DNA of 63,197 nt, from positions 1 to 63,197 of the IMG/VR virus record IMGVR_UViG_3300036766_001076, one strand, 5' to 3'. Source of the DNA: a virus. Positions 13,961 to 22,263 of the stretch are shown piece by piece; position 1 is the first letter of the stretch; every line of letters begins with the position of its first letter. Below the pieces are notes generated by a model. The model had not been told where the DNA came from and did no database searches. It saw only the letters and a program-made list of their open reading frames with translations. The position numbers and the translations under genes were made by a program.

Positions 13961-15067
13961 TTAGTTCACCGTATCTCCCCCCTCCGGAGGGGCGGGGCGG
14001 GAGACGTATCCGCGCTTGGGAACGAGGAGCATCTCCTTTTCTATCAACCAGTTCCGGTAGAAAAAGATGCGTACCCGTCGAAGACCGATTGTGGTCATGA
14101 TTAGGTCCACAACCTCTTTGAATGGAATCATTTCCGGCTCAAGTGGGACGGACGCGAGGATGGCCGCGACGCACTGGGCGTTCTCGCGGACCTCCTGCTC
14201 CGCAAGCCCTTGAACATCGTCGTAGGGAATGAACAACCCGTCCGCGCCGCGGGTGAAGTAGAACTTCTCCTCCGGCGCATGGCGCGGTACCCACCCAAGT
14301 TCGTGCGCAGGCTGGTCAGACTCTGGAGGAATCAGGTAGACCTGGGTATCGGTGTAGCCGACAAAGGACACAGACCCCGCGATGCGGTCCTGCGGCCGGG
14401 CGTAGCGATCTTCCTTTTTGCCGGGTTGCTTAGAGAAATGCCCTGTGAAGACCATCGTGAGTTGGCGCTGACGGGAGATACGCGAGTAGTGCAGCATCGA
14501 GAGCGCGACGTCACGTTGTTCGTTTGGCCGGCCGACGACGAAGAGCGGGGTGATCGGGTCGACTACGAGGAGGGCGCCGGGCGGGAGTTGAAGTTGGTCA
14601 ACTGACCTATTGAAGATGTCGATGACTTTTGTGGAGACTTTCAGGTCGTTGATCGGGAAGGATGGGTCGTCCGCGATGCAGTAGACCTTGACTTGGTCGC
14701 CTAAACCAACGGCGTCCAGCCATTTACGGGAGCCGGTGGCTTGCCGATCAGCGATGAGGAGCCCCAAGGCAGTCGGCGGGTTGGTGGGTTTCCCGCAGAT
14801 CGGCTCGCCGTGGAGCCAGCGTCGGAACCAATCGACGAGGAGTGTGGTCTTCCCGGCTCCTGGCGGGCCTGCGAACATCGTCAAGGAGCCGAAGGCGATC
14901 ACGTCGGGGATCGGGTCCGGGAAGGCAGGCGCGGGCGCTGGGGCAGGCGGCGGGGGTATCCGAGAGGTGGACGAGACTTCCGCCGCGGTGAGCGGCGGAT
15001 CAGGTGTGTCAATTTCTTGACGTGATACTTGACGAGACCGGGCGCGGTGGCGTAGTCTTTCCGTCAC
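13961..15067 (-). CDS. RepA-like replicative helicase / RecA-fold ATPase
   Basis: A 368-residue ATPase. After a Pro/Ala-rich N-terminus, Walker A is GPPGAGKTT near residue 70, and Walker B ends the strand GALLVVDP near residue 175; TMVFTGHFSK further on is a sensor-like segment. This is the layout of AAA_25/RepA-type hexameric helicases of plasmids and phages. I start at GTG 15067, which has AGGAG eight bases upstream and overlaps the previous stop as GTGA; a longer start at 15202 is possible. It is one of only two minus-strand genes I recognise inside the early block, and its stop lies at the iteron region, so a role in origin melting or unwinding is likely. Confidence 0.7.
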   Translation of the reverse strand: MTERLRHRARSRQVSRQEIDTPDPPLTAAEVSSTSRIPPPPAPAPAPAFPDPIPDVIAFGSLTMFAGPPGAGKTTLLVDWFRRWLHGEPICGKPTNPPTALGLLIADRQATGSRKWLDAVGLGDQVKVYCIADDPSFPINDLKVSTKVIDIFNRSVDQLQLPPGALLVVDPITPLFVVGRPNEQRDVALSMLHYSRISRQRQLTMVFTGHFSKQPGKKEDRYARPQDRIAGSVSFVGYTDTQVYLIPPESDQPAHELGWVPRHAPEEKFYFTRGADGLFIPYDDVQGLAEQEVRENAQCVAAILASVPLEPEMIPFKEVVDLIMTTIGLRRVRIFFYRNWLIEKEMLLVPKRGYVSRPAPPEGGDTVN

Positions 15068-15249
15068 CGGCCGGTCTCCTGAGGAAGCAGGAGCATCGGT
15101 GGCCTCTTGGAAATTAGGGGCTGAAGAGGGGAGAGCCTTGGCGGACCCTTTCGGCCTCTCGGTCGATGTTGCGTCGTGCGGGTGGGCGCACGCTGCATCC
15201 ACTCTTCAGCAGAAGTCGCGACGATATACCCTTCAGGGATCCTGAGCAA
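15064..15249 (-). CDS. Small protein upstream of the helicase (61 aa)
   Basis: It begins LRIPEGYIVATSAEEWMQRA (TTG start) and ends with a basic/Pro-rich part. Its stop overlaps the helicase GTG as GTGA, which supports translation. The opening loosely resembles a small excisionase or MerR-type helix-turn-helix, but the rest does not follow the pattern. Low certainty. Confidence 0.35.
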   Translation of the reverse strand: MLRIPEGYIVATSAEEWMQRAPTRTTQHRPRGRKGPPRLSPLQPLISKRPPMLLLPQETGR

Positions 15250-15298
15250 GCCCCAACCGGCAGGGGTTGAGAATTTTGCTGGTCTGCTATTTTGTGGG

Positions 15299-15327
15299 TT
15301 GACAACCCGGCCAAGTTCGCCTAGATT
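15299..15327 (+). promoter_or_regulatory. Sigma-70-type promoter P1
   Basis: TTGACA, a 17-base spacer, then TAGATT. The GTG of the next gene lies only 12 bases after the -10, so the transcript is nearly leaderless. The spacer begins ACCCGGCCAAGTTC and resembles that of P2. Confidence 0.65.
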
Positions 15328-15338
15328 ATCCCGTATCC

Positions 15339-15746
15339 GTGGCCAAAGACCCTGACGACGACCGCACCCCAGACCTCCTGACTGAATCGCTCGGCGCCGA
15401 GCAACCTTCGCCCCCGCTCGGCCATGTGGTGAAGAACCGTACCGCGCTCGCCGAGGAACGGCTCCAGCAAATCTACCGCGTGGTCACCGCCCGGCGGCAA
15501 CCGATTCGTATCCGGACGGCGCTGCATCTCTGGCACCCCGACGAGGAACAGTACAAGGGCTGGCCGGGGAATAGCTGGACCATGCAGGCAGCGAATCCGG
15601 ACGAAGCGCGGGCGTTTGCGGAGGTCCTAGAGACGGTGTTCGATTGTTTGAGCGTGGAGAATGTCAAGGTGGTGCTGGCGCGGGTGCAGGAATTGAAAGA
15701 GGACTTGCAGGCCGGGGCTACTGCACACCCCTTGACAACCCGATAA
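15339..15746 (+). CDS. Hypothetical protein (135 aa)
   Basis: GTG start. An acidic N-terminus (AKDPDDDRTPDLL) precedes a helical body, including QQIYRVVTARRQPIRIRTAL, and a C-terminal helix LARVQELKEDL. It is placed between two near-identical promoters, P1 and P2, and is likely expressed early. No family recognised; a small regulator is possible. Confidence 0.5.
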   Translation: MAKDPDDDRTPDLLTESLGAEQPSPPLGHVVKNRTALAEERLQQIYRVVTARRQPIRIRTALHLWHPDEEQYKGWPGNSWTMQAANPDEARAFAEVLETVFDCLSVENVKVVLARVQELKEDLQAGATAHPLTTR

Positions 15747-15760
15747 GGTTCCTGTAGAGT
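15732..15760 (+). promoter_or_regulatory. Sigma-70-type promoter P2
   Basis: TTGACA, a 17-base spacer, then TAGAGT, agreeing with P1 at about 20 of 29 positions, including the start of the spacer (ACCCG). It faces the genes from 15818 onward, including the recombination cluster. Confidence 0.65.
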
Positions 15761-15817
15761 CGCCCGGTTTTACGAAATACCTGTAGAGACCTGTGAAGGT
15801 CGCGGAGGAGTTCTCAA

Positions 15818-16213
15818 ATGGTACCACAAACATTCCGGCGTAAATCCTCGACGGTAACCGCGATCTCGTGGAACGGGACCAACCTGCGCGAGGTGCAGGA
15901 GTTCATGTTCCCGGATTCGCCGTTGTCTCCCGTGCCCCCCGGAGGGCCGCTGGGCGTACGCGGGCCGGGAACAGGCGGTAGCCTGCACTGGTGCGGCGTT
16001 GGCGACTGGATCGTCAAGGATGTCGAGGGATGCCGGATTGTCACCGGCGCGGTGTTCGTGGCCGAGTTCGAGCTGGCCGGGCCGCAGGAGATTGTAGGCC
16101 CGAAACTCTACGAAGATACTCCGAGCACGAGTGAAGTACCCTGTATTGCTAAGGGAGTAACGATCGGCGGCCCCTCCGTACCGATTCGCCCTTGCACGGA
16201 AGAGACCAAGTAG
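15818..16213 (+). CDS. Conserved small phage protein (GDWIVKD type)
   Basis: A 131-residue beta-rich protein. The set TVTAISWNGTNLREVQEFM at residues 12-30, then GDWIVKDVEG and a later FVAEFEL, is a common pattern in phage proteins built as a short beta sandwich and still unassigned. GGAGGAG precedes the ATG. It is the first gene after promoter P2. Confidence 0.65.
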   Translation: MVPQTFRRKSSTVTAISWNGTNLREVQEFMFPDSPLSPVPPGGPLGVRGPGTGGSLHWCGVGDWIVKDVEGCRIVTGAVFVAEFELAGPQEIVGPKLYEDTPSTSEVPCIAKGVTIGGPSVPIRPCTEETK

Positions 16214-16215
16214 CC

Positions 16216-17667
16216 GTGGCTTCGATCCTCTGGCTGACTGATCGCTCCCGCTTTGAACGCGGCACCCAATTCTGCCCGTTTGCGCGCTTCCAGGAGTACC
16301 ACGCCGGCCCCTACGGTTACGGCTTCTCGCGCAAAGCCCTCTCGGTCCCGCTCGCTACCGGGATCTACGTCGACCGTGGGCTCTCCTCAGTCTGTCAGTG
16401 GATTATCGACGCGCGGAAATCGTCAGGGACGCAGCCGACTCACGCCACGTACGAAGTGATCACCTGGGCCGCGGAACTGGCCGTGGAGCAGTACCACGCG
16501 GTCATCGCCAAGCGCGGCGTGCTGACCCTCGCGGCCGATGATCCCGATACCCTCGCCCGGCTCAATCTGCTGGTGGCCGAGCAGAGTTGCCTGATTGAAG
16601 GTCTCATTTGGGCATGGTGCTTGGTTCGGCTCCCGCAGATCCTCGAAGCGTACGAACTCACCGATTCCCAAACCGAGGAGATGCACGTCCTCGACTGCAC
16701 CTGTGGCATCGGGTCCGGGATCGGCGAACTTGCGGACCATGAAGCCCGCGACTGCACAGGGATTGGGCTGCAATCCAAGCCGGACTGCTTGGCCCGCCGC
16801 CGCAGCGACGGCACCTACGCCTACATCGAGTTCAAAACGACGTCCCAAGCCAAGCGCGCGTGGGCCGAAGGCTACGAGCGCAAGCAACAGCTCATTATCG
16901 GGATTCTCGGCGCCGAGCGCAGGTACGGGATCAACATCTCCCATGTCTGGGTTGAAGGGCTGGTCAAGGGCGCGCGGAAGGAAGATTATCCCTACGGGGA
17001 AGGGAAGCCCAAGCGTCAACAGAGCTTTCTGTGCTACGGGTACTATCGTCCCGCGACCGGCCCGGGGTCGGTCCCGGAATGGCACCCGGAATTCAACTGG
17101 TACGACACCGAAGGGCTGAAGAACTCTCCCGGCAAGGGAAAGGACGCCCCGCGCCGCATCTCGCTCTGGGACGCGCCGCCGGATGCCTTCCCGGACCCAT
17201 CAATCTCCCGGATGGCATGGTGGATTCAGCACTGGGCCGTGCATGCCCCGATGACCGTGGCGAAGTGTCTCCACGCGATTGGCCCGATTCCCAAGCGCAC
17301 CGACATGATCGACTCGGTGGTCCGGAGCTTCGTCGTGGAAGAGCGGCTCTGGCAGGATCGGCTCTGGCAGGTGTACGACTGGAGCTTGGCGAACGGGAAG
17401 CATTGGGCGGACCCGGAGTACCAGGCGTTTGTGGAGACGGTGATCCCGCGAAGCTACAACTGCGACCCGTTCGGGCCGGACCACCCGTGCAGTTTCCAGC
17501 CGCTGTGCTTCAAGCAGGAGGGGTGGCAGGATCCGATTGCGAGCGGGTTGTTTGTGTACCGGGCACCACATCATCAGTCAGAAGAAGATCAAATGCGTGC
17601 CCGCGGCCTGAAGCCCGATCATGGGATGGCCGAAGAAGAGGGAGAGGTGGAGAGTGAGGAGACGTAA
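16216..17667 (+). CDS. RecB/Cas4-type PD-(D/E)XK exonuclease with a cysteine cluster
   Basis: A 483-residue nuclease. The active site reads KPDCLARR then YIEFKTTSQAK about residue 210, giving the Asp and Glu-x-Lys of the PD-(D/E)XK fold, followed by a basic helix (GYERKQQLIIG). A cysteine near the N-terminus (QFCPFARFQEYH) and a C-terminal cluster (CDPFGPDHPCSFQPLCF) match the split 4Fe-4S arrangement of Cas4 and AddB nucleases. GTG start at 16216 follows GGAAGAG; a TTG 24 bases upstream is possible. With the downstream Sak4-like ATPase and putative SSB it forms a phage recombination module that would resect DNA ends for annealing. Confidence 0.75.
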   Translation: MASILWLTDRSRFERGTQFCPFARFQEYHAGPYGYGFSRKALSVPLATGIYVDRGLSSVCQWIIDARKSSGTQPTHATYEVITWAAELAVEQYHAVIAKRGVLTLAADDPDTLARLNLLVAEQSCLIEGLIWAWCLVRLPQILEAYELTDSQTEEMHVLDCTCGIGSGIGELADHEARDCTGIGLQSKPDCLARRRSDGTYAYIEFKTTSQAKRAWAEGYERKQQLIIGILGAERRYGINISHVWVEGLVKGARKEDYPYGEGKPKRQQSFLCYGYYRPATGPGSVPEWHPEFNWYDTEGLKNSPGKGKDAPRRISLWDAPPDAFPDPSISRMAWWIQHWAVHAPMTVAKCLHAIGPIPKRTDMIDSVVRSFVVEERLWQDRLWQVYDWSLANGKHWADPEYQAFVETVIPRSYNCDPFGPDHPCSFQPLCFKQEGWQDPIASGLFVYRAPHHQSEEDQMRARGLKPDHGMAEEEGEVESEET

Positions 17668-18124
17668 TCGCGTGGAGTTGCCAGGAGACGTCAAACGGGG
17701 CAAGGACGGGAAGGCAACGACCGTGCGGCGGCCGTCGCGGGCACTCGTGCAGGAGTTGGAACAGCAACTCCTCCAGACCCGAGACGAGCGAGATCGCGCC
17801 CGACGTGGCATGGACCTCGCCGAGAAGGACGCCAAACTCTTCATGAAGGAAGGCTCCGCCGAGGTCCGCGTGCTCCGCATCATCGAGTACCGCGGTCCGC
17901 AACGCTGGGTCGAGGAGACCGTCCGGAAGTCCATCCACGGCACGAGGCAGATCGACCGCGAGAAGTCGATCACCGCGGTGACCTTGCACGAGTACCCGGA
18001 GCAGATCCGCGTCGCCCGGCACGCAACGAACATCCCGACCGGCAGCGATGCGCCGGCGCCGGTGACCGACTACGCGAAGGGCATCCCGGACACGCTGGCG
18101 AATCGGGAGCCGTTCCGTGGCTGA
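17654..18124 (+). CDS. Coiled-coil hypothetical protein (156 aa)
   Basis: GTG start overlapping the nuclease gene end by 14 bases, with GGAGAGG upstream. A basic N-terminus, then a coiled coil (LVQELEQQLLQTRDERDRAR) and a mixed C-terminal half containing QRWVEETVRKSIHG. It lies inside the recombination cluster and may serve as an accessory factor; no family recognised. Confidence 0.55.
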   Translation: MRRRNRVELPGDVKRGKDGKATTVRRPSRALVQELEQQLLQTRDERDRARRGMDLAEKDAKLFMKEGSAEVRVLRIIEYRGPQRWVEETVRKSIHGTRQIDREKSITAVTLHEYPEQIRVARHATNIPTGSDAPAPVTDYAKGIPDTLANREPFRG

Positions 18125-18611
18125 TCTCGGCATCCAGATCATCGCATCGCAGCGCAGCGACGGCAAGTTCGACCTCTCGCTTGAAATGCAGGGGATCGAA
18201 CCGATCCTCCTGCAAGGCGAGGTGGCGAGTCCTGAGGACGCGCTGCGGCTAATCTACGATGCTCTTACCGCTCCGCTCGCCGACGCCGACAAACTCAAGA
18301 CCCTCGACGAACTCTCTACGCAAGTGCAGTCGATGGTCGACGAACTCGGCAACGCGATCGAACGCCTCTCGCAGCTCGAACAACGCGTGTCCGGCGTGGA
18401 CGTCCTTAGCGAACTTGCCAAACTCACGGAGAGTCTGCGCGGAGGAGGCGGAGGCGGAGGCGGAGATGGTACCCCCACTCGCCCTACGCTGCGCCAGCAA
18501 CAGCCGAGTGGACCGGACCGGGGCTTGCGCCGCAAAGTGATGGTCCCGCACGAGGCGGTCGGTGGCGCCGTGCCGCGGCACGAAGTTACCGGCGAACATG
18601 GCGAAGGATAA
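18117..18611 (+). CDS. Coiled-coil protein with polyglycine linker (164 aa)
   Basis: GTG start overlapping the previous stop. It has a beta hairpin start, a long coiled coil (STQVQSMVDELGNAIERLSQ), eight consecutive glycines, then a basic tail. The poly-Gly run comes from a short GGA/GGC repeat. Function unknown; it could be an oligomeric scaffold with a DNA-binding tail. Confidence 0.55.
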   Translation: MADLGIQIIASQRSDGKFDLSLEMQGIEPILLQGEVASPEDALRLIYDALTAPLADADKLKTLDELSTQVQSMVDELGNAIERLSQLEQRVSGVDVLSELAKLTESLRGGGGGGGGDGTPTRPTLRQQQPSGPDRGLRRKVMVPHEAVGGAVPRHEVTGEHGEG

Positions 18612-18990
18612 CGAAGATTTGGAGGGTGGTATGGCCGTCGTGGACATCAACGATCTGACACTCGGACAAGCACGGGAACTCGCACGGATTTTCTCGGCGA
18701 CGCTGGGAGTTCCGCGTCCGGCTGACGACAACAACGCGTGGGAACTCGGCAAGAACTACCTCATCCGAACCGTCACCATGATCGACACCGGACGACTGGT
18801 GGCCGTGACCGAACACGAACTCGTGCTCGAAGACGCCGCGTGGATTGCAGATACTGGGCGATTCTCAGATGCGTTGAAGACAGCAGCGTTCGGCGAAGTC
18901 GAGCCGTTCCCCGACGGTCGCGTGCTCGTTGGGCGCGGTTCAGTGATCGACGCCGTCGAGATCAAGATCGCATCGCGGTCGCAGAAGTGA
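18598..18990 (+). CDS. Conserved phage hypothetical (130 aa)
   Basis: A protein carrying ELGKNYLIRTVTMIDTGRLV, EHELVLEDAAWIADTGRF and EVEPFPDGRVLVGRG, a signature I associate with a widespread but unassigned phage protein. It overlaps the end of the previous gene by 14 bases. The next gene is a low-complexity peptide, an order I believe recurs in other phages. Confidence 0.65.
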   Translation: MAKDNEDLEGGMAVVDINDLTLGQARELARIFSATLGVPRPADDNNAWELGKNYLIRTVTMIDTGRLVAVTEHELVLEDAAWIADTGRFSDALKTAAFGEVEPFPDGRVLVGRGSVIDAVEIKIASRSQK

Positions 18991-19193
18991 ACGCCGCGAT
19001 TCTGCGAATGGGTTTCGACTGGTCGGGGGCGTGGTCGCGGTCGCGGTCGGAGGCGTGGTCGCGGTCGCGGTCGGGGTCGCGGTCGCTGTCGCTGTCGCGG
19101 TCGCGGTCGTGGTCGCTGTCGCGGTCGCGGTCGGGGTCGCGGTCGCGGTCGTGGTCGTGGTCGTGGTCGGGGTCGCGGTCGTGGTCGTGGTGA
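18987..19193 (+). CDS. SR/SW-repeat peptide (68 aa)
   Basis: GTG start in a GTGA overlap. The first 13 residues (VNAAILRMGFDWS) are unique; the rest is Ser-Arg, Ser-Trp, Ser-Leu and Ser-Gly dipeptides coded by GGTCGC-type hexamers. Its stop overlaps the next GTG. Because start and stop both fit the genome's overlap pattern, I think it is translated despite its low complexity. Confidence 0.5.
   Translation: MNAAILRMGFDWSGAWSRSRSEAWSRSRSGSRSLSLSRSRSWSLSRSRSGSRSRSWSWSWSGSRSWSW
19021..19189 (+). repeat. Degenerate hexamer array (GGTCGC/GGTCGT/GGTCGG)
   Basis: About 28 hexamer steps in frame with the SR-repeat peptide. Third and sixth positions vary, so it is older than the perfect GCCCTC array at 6574. 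Confidence 0.85.
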
Positions 19194-19447
19194 AAAACAT
19201 GCCTCTCCCAGTGGATCAACTCGTGGCCGACTTCGGCCTGTCAGGGCTGAAGATGCTCAACGCGATCATGGGCGAGGGGTATAACCCGCTCGAAGAACCC
19301 AAGGATCTGATCACGCTGCAACTCCTTGGGCTGGGCATCGGGAAAGCCCTCGCGGGCGGGAACACTGACCAGATGTTCAAGAATTTGCGCGCCGTGGTCG
19401 ACGCGCTCGATGTCACACCGATTGAGGAGTTAATGGATAGGCTATGA
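19190..19447 (+). CDS. Small helical protein (85 aa)
   Basis: GTG start overlapping the SR-peptide stop (GTGA); an ATG nine bases later (MPLPVDQLVADFGLSGLKML) is an alternative. The sequence is an all-helix protein with LITLQLLGLGIGKALAGG. It precedes the Sak4-like ATPase with an ATGA overlap. Function unknown. Confidence 0.55.
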   Translation: MKNMPLPVDQLVADFGLSGLKMLNAIMGEGYNPLEEPKDLITLQLLGLGIGKALAGGNTDQMFKNLRAVVDALDVTPIEELMDRL

Positions 19448-21105
19448 TCATGACCAACGACGCTGTTTCGCAGATGGCGGAGGCTGTTGCAGTTTTACCC
19501 GCCTTGCCCGCGCAAGACATCGCAGCCAAAGCCGCCGAAGATCGGCTCGCCGAACTGCTCTCGCTCGGCTCCCAAGCCAACGCCGCAACGTGTGTCTACG
19601 GCGACACCGGCACCGGAAAAACCCGGCTCCTCTGTACCGCTATCGAGTACAACTGGGAGACGTATCATCGTCTCTCGCGCGTGCTCACGGTGGATCTGGG
19701 CGGCTTCGGCAACAAGTTGCTCTCGCTGATCCGTCTCGGGATTGCGCAAGTCTACAACCCGACCACGCACATCGAGCCGTTCGAGACCTTCGAGCTGGTC
19801 TCGCTCGGGTACTGGCCGGAGACGATCTCCGATCCCTACACCGGCTACGCCGACCCGCATGTCCGGCTTATCGCACCGCGCGTGAAACGCTGGTCGATCT
19901 ATTGCCCGAGCGGGCATCTGGTCCGGACCCTCACCGATGGGAGAAACCTTTACGGGTTCCAGGTCGCCTGCCCGACGTGTCAGCAGATCACCTCCCCGGC
20001 GAACTGGTCCAAGTGCGATCAGCAGACCGTGATCTCCCCCGGGTTCAAGCACGTCGGGCTCTGGGCGTTCGACTCGATGACCGCGCTCGAAGAAGGCGTC
20101 ATGGCGGACATGGCGAACCGCAAGGATCTCGGTGGCGAAAAAGGCGCGATCAACACGATTGTCTCCGGAAGTATGTCATTCGGGAGCAACAACCGGGCGC
20201 ATTACGGCTTCGCGCAGAACCGGGCCTACCAGTGGATCAAGAACGCCCGGACCATTCCCGGACAGACGATGCCGCCGATCTTCACGTTTCTCGAGCTGCG
20301 CGCGGCAGACGAAGGGAAAGGAATCCCGCTCTTCGGGCCGAAGATCGCGGGCAACGCGAAGACCGCCGATGTCCCGAGCTGGTTCGGCAACTGCCTGAAC
20401 TCCACCAAGGAGAAGGATGAGAAGGGTCGGGATGTCTACCGTCTCTACACCGAGACGCACATGAACCTCTTGGAGGGCAACATCCCGCATGTCGCGAAGA
20501 CCAGGGCCGACCCCGGCGCGTTTGTCCCGCCGTATTTGCAGGACCAGGACGGCGAGCAGCCATTCACGACGTTCTCGCTGGCGTACTTCTTCCGGACGCT
20601 GGACGTCGCGCTGGAGCGGAATACCCGGCAGGACGCGGCGAAATATCAGGACGCTCCGGCGTTCCAGCCGTTCGCGGATGACGACAAGGAGGAAGTGGTC
20701 GAGGAGACCACGCTCGGGACCGGCCCGGCGATGATCTCGGCGGCGGGAGCGGTCGTCCCGCAGGGCGCGGCCGGGGCGGTGGTTTCGCGAGCGCGCGGCC
20801 GTGCAGCCGGACGGCCAGCCTTGCCGCCGCCGGTGCAGGCTCCTACGATTTCTCTGCCAAGTCCAAGTTCGGCACCGGGGCCGTCTCCGGCAGGTCCGGC
20901 GGTGGTCGCCCAACCGGTGCCGACGGGCGGACCTGCGGCTCCTGTTGCTGGCCCGGCGGCGATGCTGCCGACGGGGGTTCAGGGTCCGCAGACTCCGCCC
21001 GCGTTGCTGACGCCGCCGACGGGCCCGGTCGCGGCTCCGGTTCGACCGAGTCGGGCGCGTGCGCGGCCGGCGGTTCCACCCCCCGCCGGGGCGAAGACAT
21101 CATAG
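19444..21105 (+). CDS. Sak4-like RecA-fold recombination ATPase
   Basis: A 553-residue ATPase. Walker A is GDTGTGKT near residue 55. KHVGLWAFDSMTAL near residue 205 is the Walker B strand. Inserted between them is a probable zinc ribbon, YCPSGH and ACPTCQQ. The last 150 residues are a Pro/Ala-rich disordered tail. Sak4 proteins are short RecA-like ATPases that assist single-strand annealing, usually next to an SSB, which fits the neighbours here. It is longer than typical Sak4 (about 220-330) because of the insert and tail. Confidence 0.65.
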   Translation: MIMTNDAVSQMAEAVAVLPALPAQDIAAKAAEDRLAELLSLGSQANAATCVYGDTGTGKTRLLCTAIEYNWETYHRLSRVLTVDLGGFGNKLLSLIRLGIAQVYNPTTHIEPFETFELVSLGYWPETISDPYTGYADPHVRLIAPRVKRWSIYCPSGHLVRTLTDGRNLYGFQVACPTCQQITSPANWSKCDQQTVISPGFKHVGLWAFDSMTALEEGVMADMANRKDLGGEKGAINTIVSGSMSFGSNNRAHYGFAQNRAYQWIKNARTIPGQTMPPIFTFLELRAADEGKGIPLFGPKIAGNAKTADVPSWFGNCLNSTKEKDEKGRDVYRLYTETHMNLLEGNIPHVAKTRADPGAFVPPYLQDQDGEQPFTTFSLAYFFRTLDVALERNTRQDAAKYQDAPAFQPFADDDKEEVVEETTLGTGPAMISAAGAVVPQGAAGAVVSRARGRAAGRPALPPPVQAPTISLPSPSSAPGPSPAGPAVVAQPVPTGGPAAPVAGPAAMLPTGVQGPQTPPALLTPPTGPVAAPVRPSRARARPAVPPPAGAKTS

Positions 21106-21132
21106 GGGTACTTTTCCGAGGAGACAGCAGTC

Positions 21133-21891
21133 ATGACCGACACACCGATGTTCAGAGACGACGTCGTCGACACGATTCCGGGGGACATCGATCTCCCGCC
21201 GCAGATGGGGAGCTTCGCGCCGCCGCTCCCGCCCGGGGGCTATCTCTTCCGCATCCCGGCCAACGTCGCGCAGCTTTACGAGTTGTACGACGAGACGCCC
21301 AAGGACAAGGACGGCAACGAGATCGCGGGCGGGAAACCTATCCAGCGCATCCGGTTCAAGTTCACCCGTGAGCACCCGCTCGTGGTCGTCGGTGGTCCGC
21401 ACGATGGGGACGGGCTGGCGGCGACGATCTCCAGCTCGCCCAGGAAGCGCGGCAAGAAAGGGAGCGACGCGCCGAGCGTCGCGGATCTGACGTATCTCCT
21501 CCGTGAGAGCCTCAAGGACCGGGCCACTGTCGTCGGCACCACGAAGCAGTGGTACGCCGCGATCTGCGCGCACGCCGGGCACCTCGTGCAGCTCAAGACC
21601 GGGCTGCAGGGCAACTGCCGTCAGGACAAGGCGCGGTACGTTGACGCAGCGGCCGAAGTCCTGCGGTTGCAGGCCGCGAACCTGCCGGTCCCGATCGAGG
21701 TGCAGGAACGGGCGCAGGCGAGTGGGTCCATCGAAGACCCGCAGGGGACCACGGGCTGCGGGGTCAGGTACTACACCAAGGACTTCAAGGACGAGAAGGG
21801 CGCGGTCGTGTTCGAGATCGACTGCGACTGCGGCGCGGTGCTGCGGGGGTTTCCGAGCATCGAGCAGTTTCTGCCACCGATCACGGGCTGA
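21133..21891 (+). CDS. Putative single-stranded DNA-binding protein
   Basis: A 252-residue protein immediately after the Sak4-like gene, with GAGGAG upstream. Acidic N-terminus, a beta core beginning PPGGYLFRIPANVAQLYELY, a basic loop (SSPRKRGKKGSD), a helical QWYAAICAHAG segment, and a C-terminal part ending IDCDCGAVLRGFPS. Genes in this slot next to Sak4 often encode OB-fold SSBs. The sequence alone does not prove an OB fold. Confidence 0.4.
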   Translation: MTDTPMFRDDVVDTIPGDIDLPPQMGSFAPPLPPGGYLFRIPANVAQLYELYDETPKDKDGNEIAGGKPIQRIRFKFTREHPLVVVGGPHDGDGLAATISSSPRKRGKKGSDAPSVADLTYLLRESLKDRATVVGTTKQWYAAICAHAGHLVQLKTGLQGNCRQDKARYVDAAAEVLRLQAANLPVPIEVQERAQASGSIEDPQGTTGCGVRYYTKDFKDEKGAVVFEIDCDCGAVLRGFPSIEQFLPPITG

Positions 21892-21894
21892 GCG

Positions 21895-22263
21895 GTGGGC
21901 GACCACGCAGATCGGATCAACGACGGTTCACTCGACTACGAGGAGATGCAGATGCCCAGACAGACCACCTCAGAAATGACCCGCGTCGTGCGATTCGCCA
22001 ATTCCGCACCGCTGGCCGAAGTCGAACAGGCGCTCGAACTGATCAAGGACGCGGTGAAAACCCGGCGCGCGGCGTCGGCGGATCGCAGCGAGAAGATCAG
22101 GGCCGGGCGCAAGGCGGCCAAGCCGAGGAAGCGCCGCGGGAAGAAGATCGAGATGCCGAGCGGCGAGGCCGCACAGGCAGCGCCGGTGGCGAAGGTCAGG
22201 AAGCTGCGCAGGAAGAAGGGCACGAGCGAGGTCACCGGCGGGGAGCTGCCGTCACAGGACTAG
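21895..22263 (+). CDS. Basic protein, possible nucleic-acid binding (122 aa)
   Basis: GTG start. A short helical domain (PLAEVEQALELIKDAVKTRR) precedes a very basic C-terminal half (AGRKAAKPRKRRGKKIE, KVRKLRRKKG). Likely DNA- or RNA-binding through charge. No family recognised. Confidence 0.5.
   Translation: MGDHADRINDGSLDYEEMQMPRQTTSEMTRVVRFANSAPLAEVEQALELIKDAVKTRRAASADRSEKIRAGRKAAKPRKRRGKKIEMPSGEAAQAAPVAKVRKLRRKKGTSEVTGGELPSQD

Noticed and set aside
15064-15249. Excisionase assignment for the 61-residue protein
   Set aside because: Only the first 20 residues resemble the helix-turn-helix; the remainder does not, so it is left unassigned.
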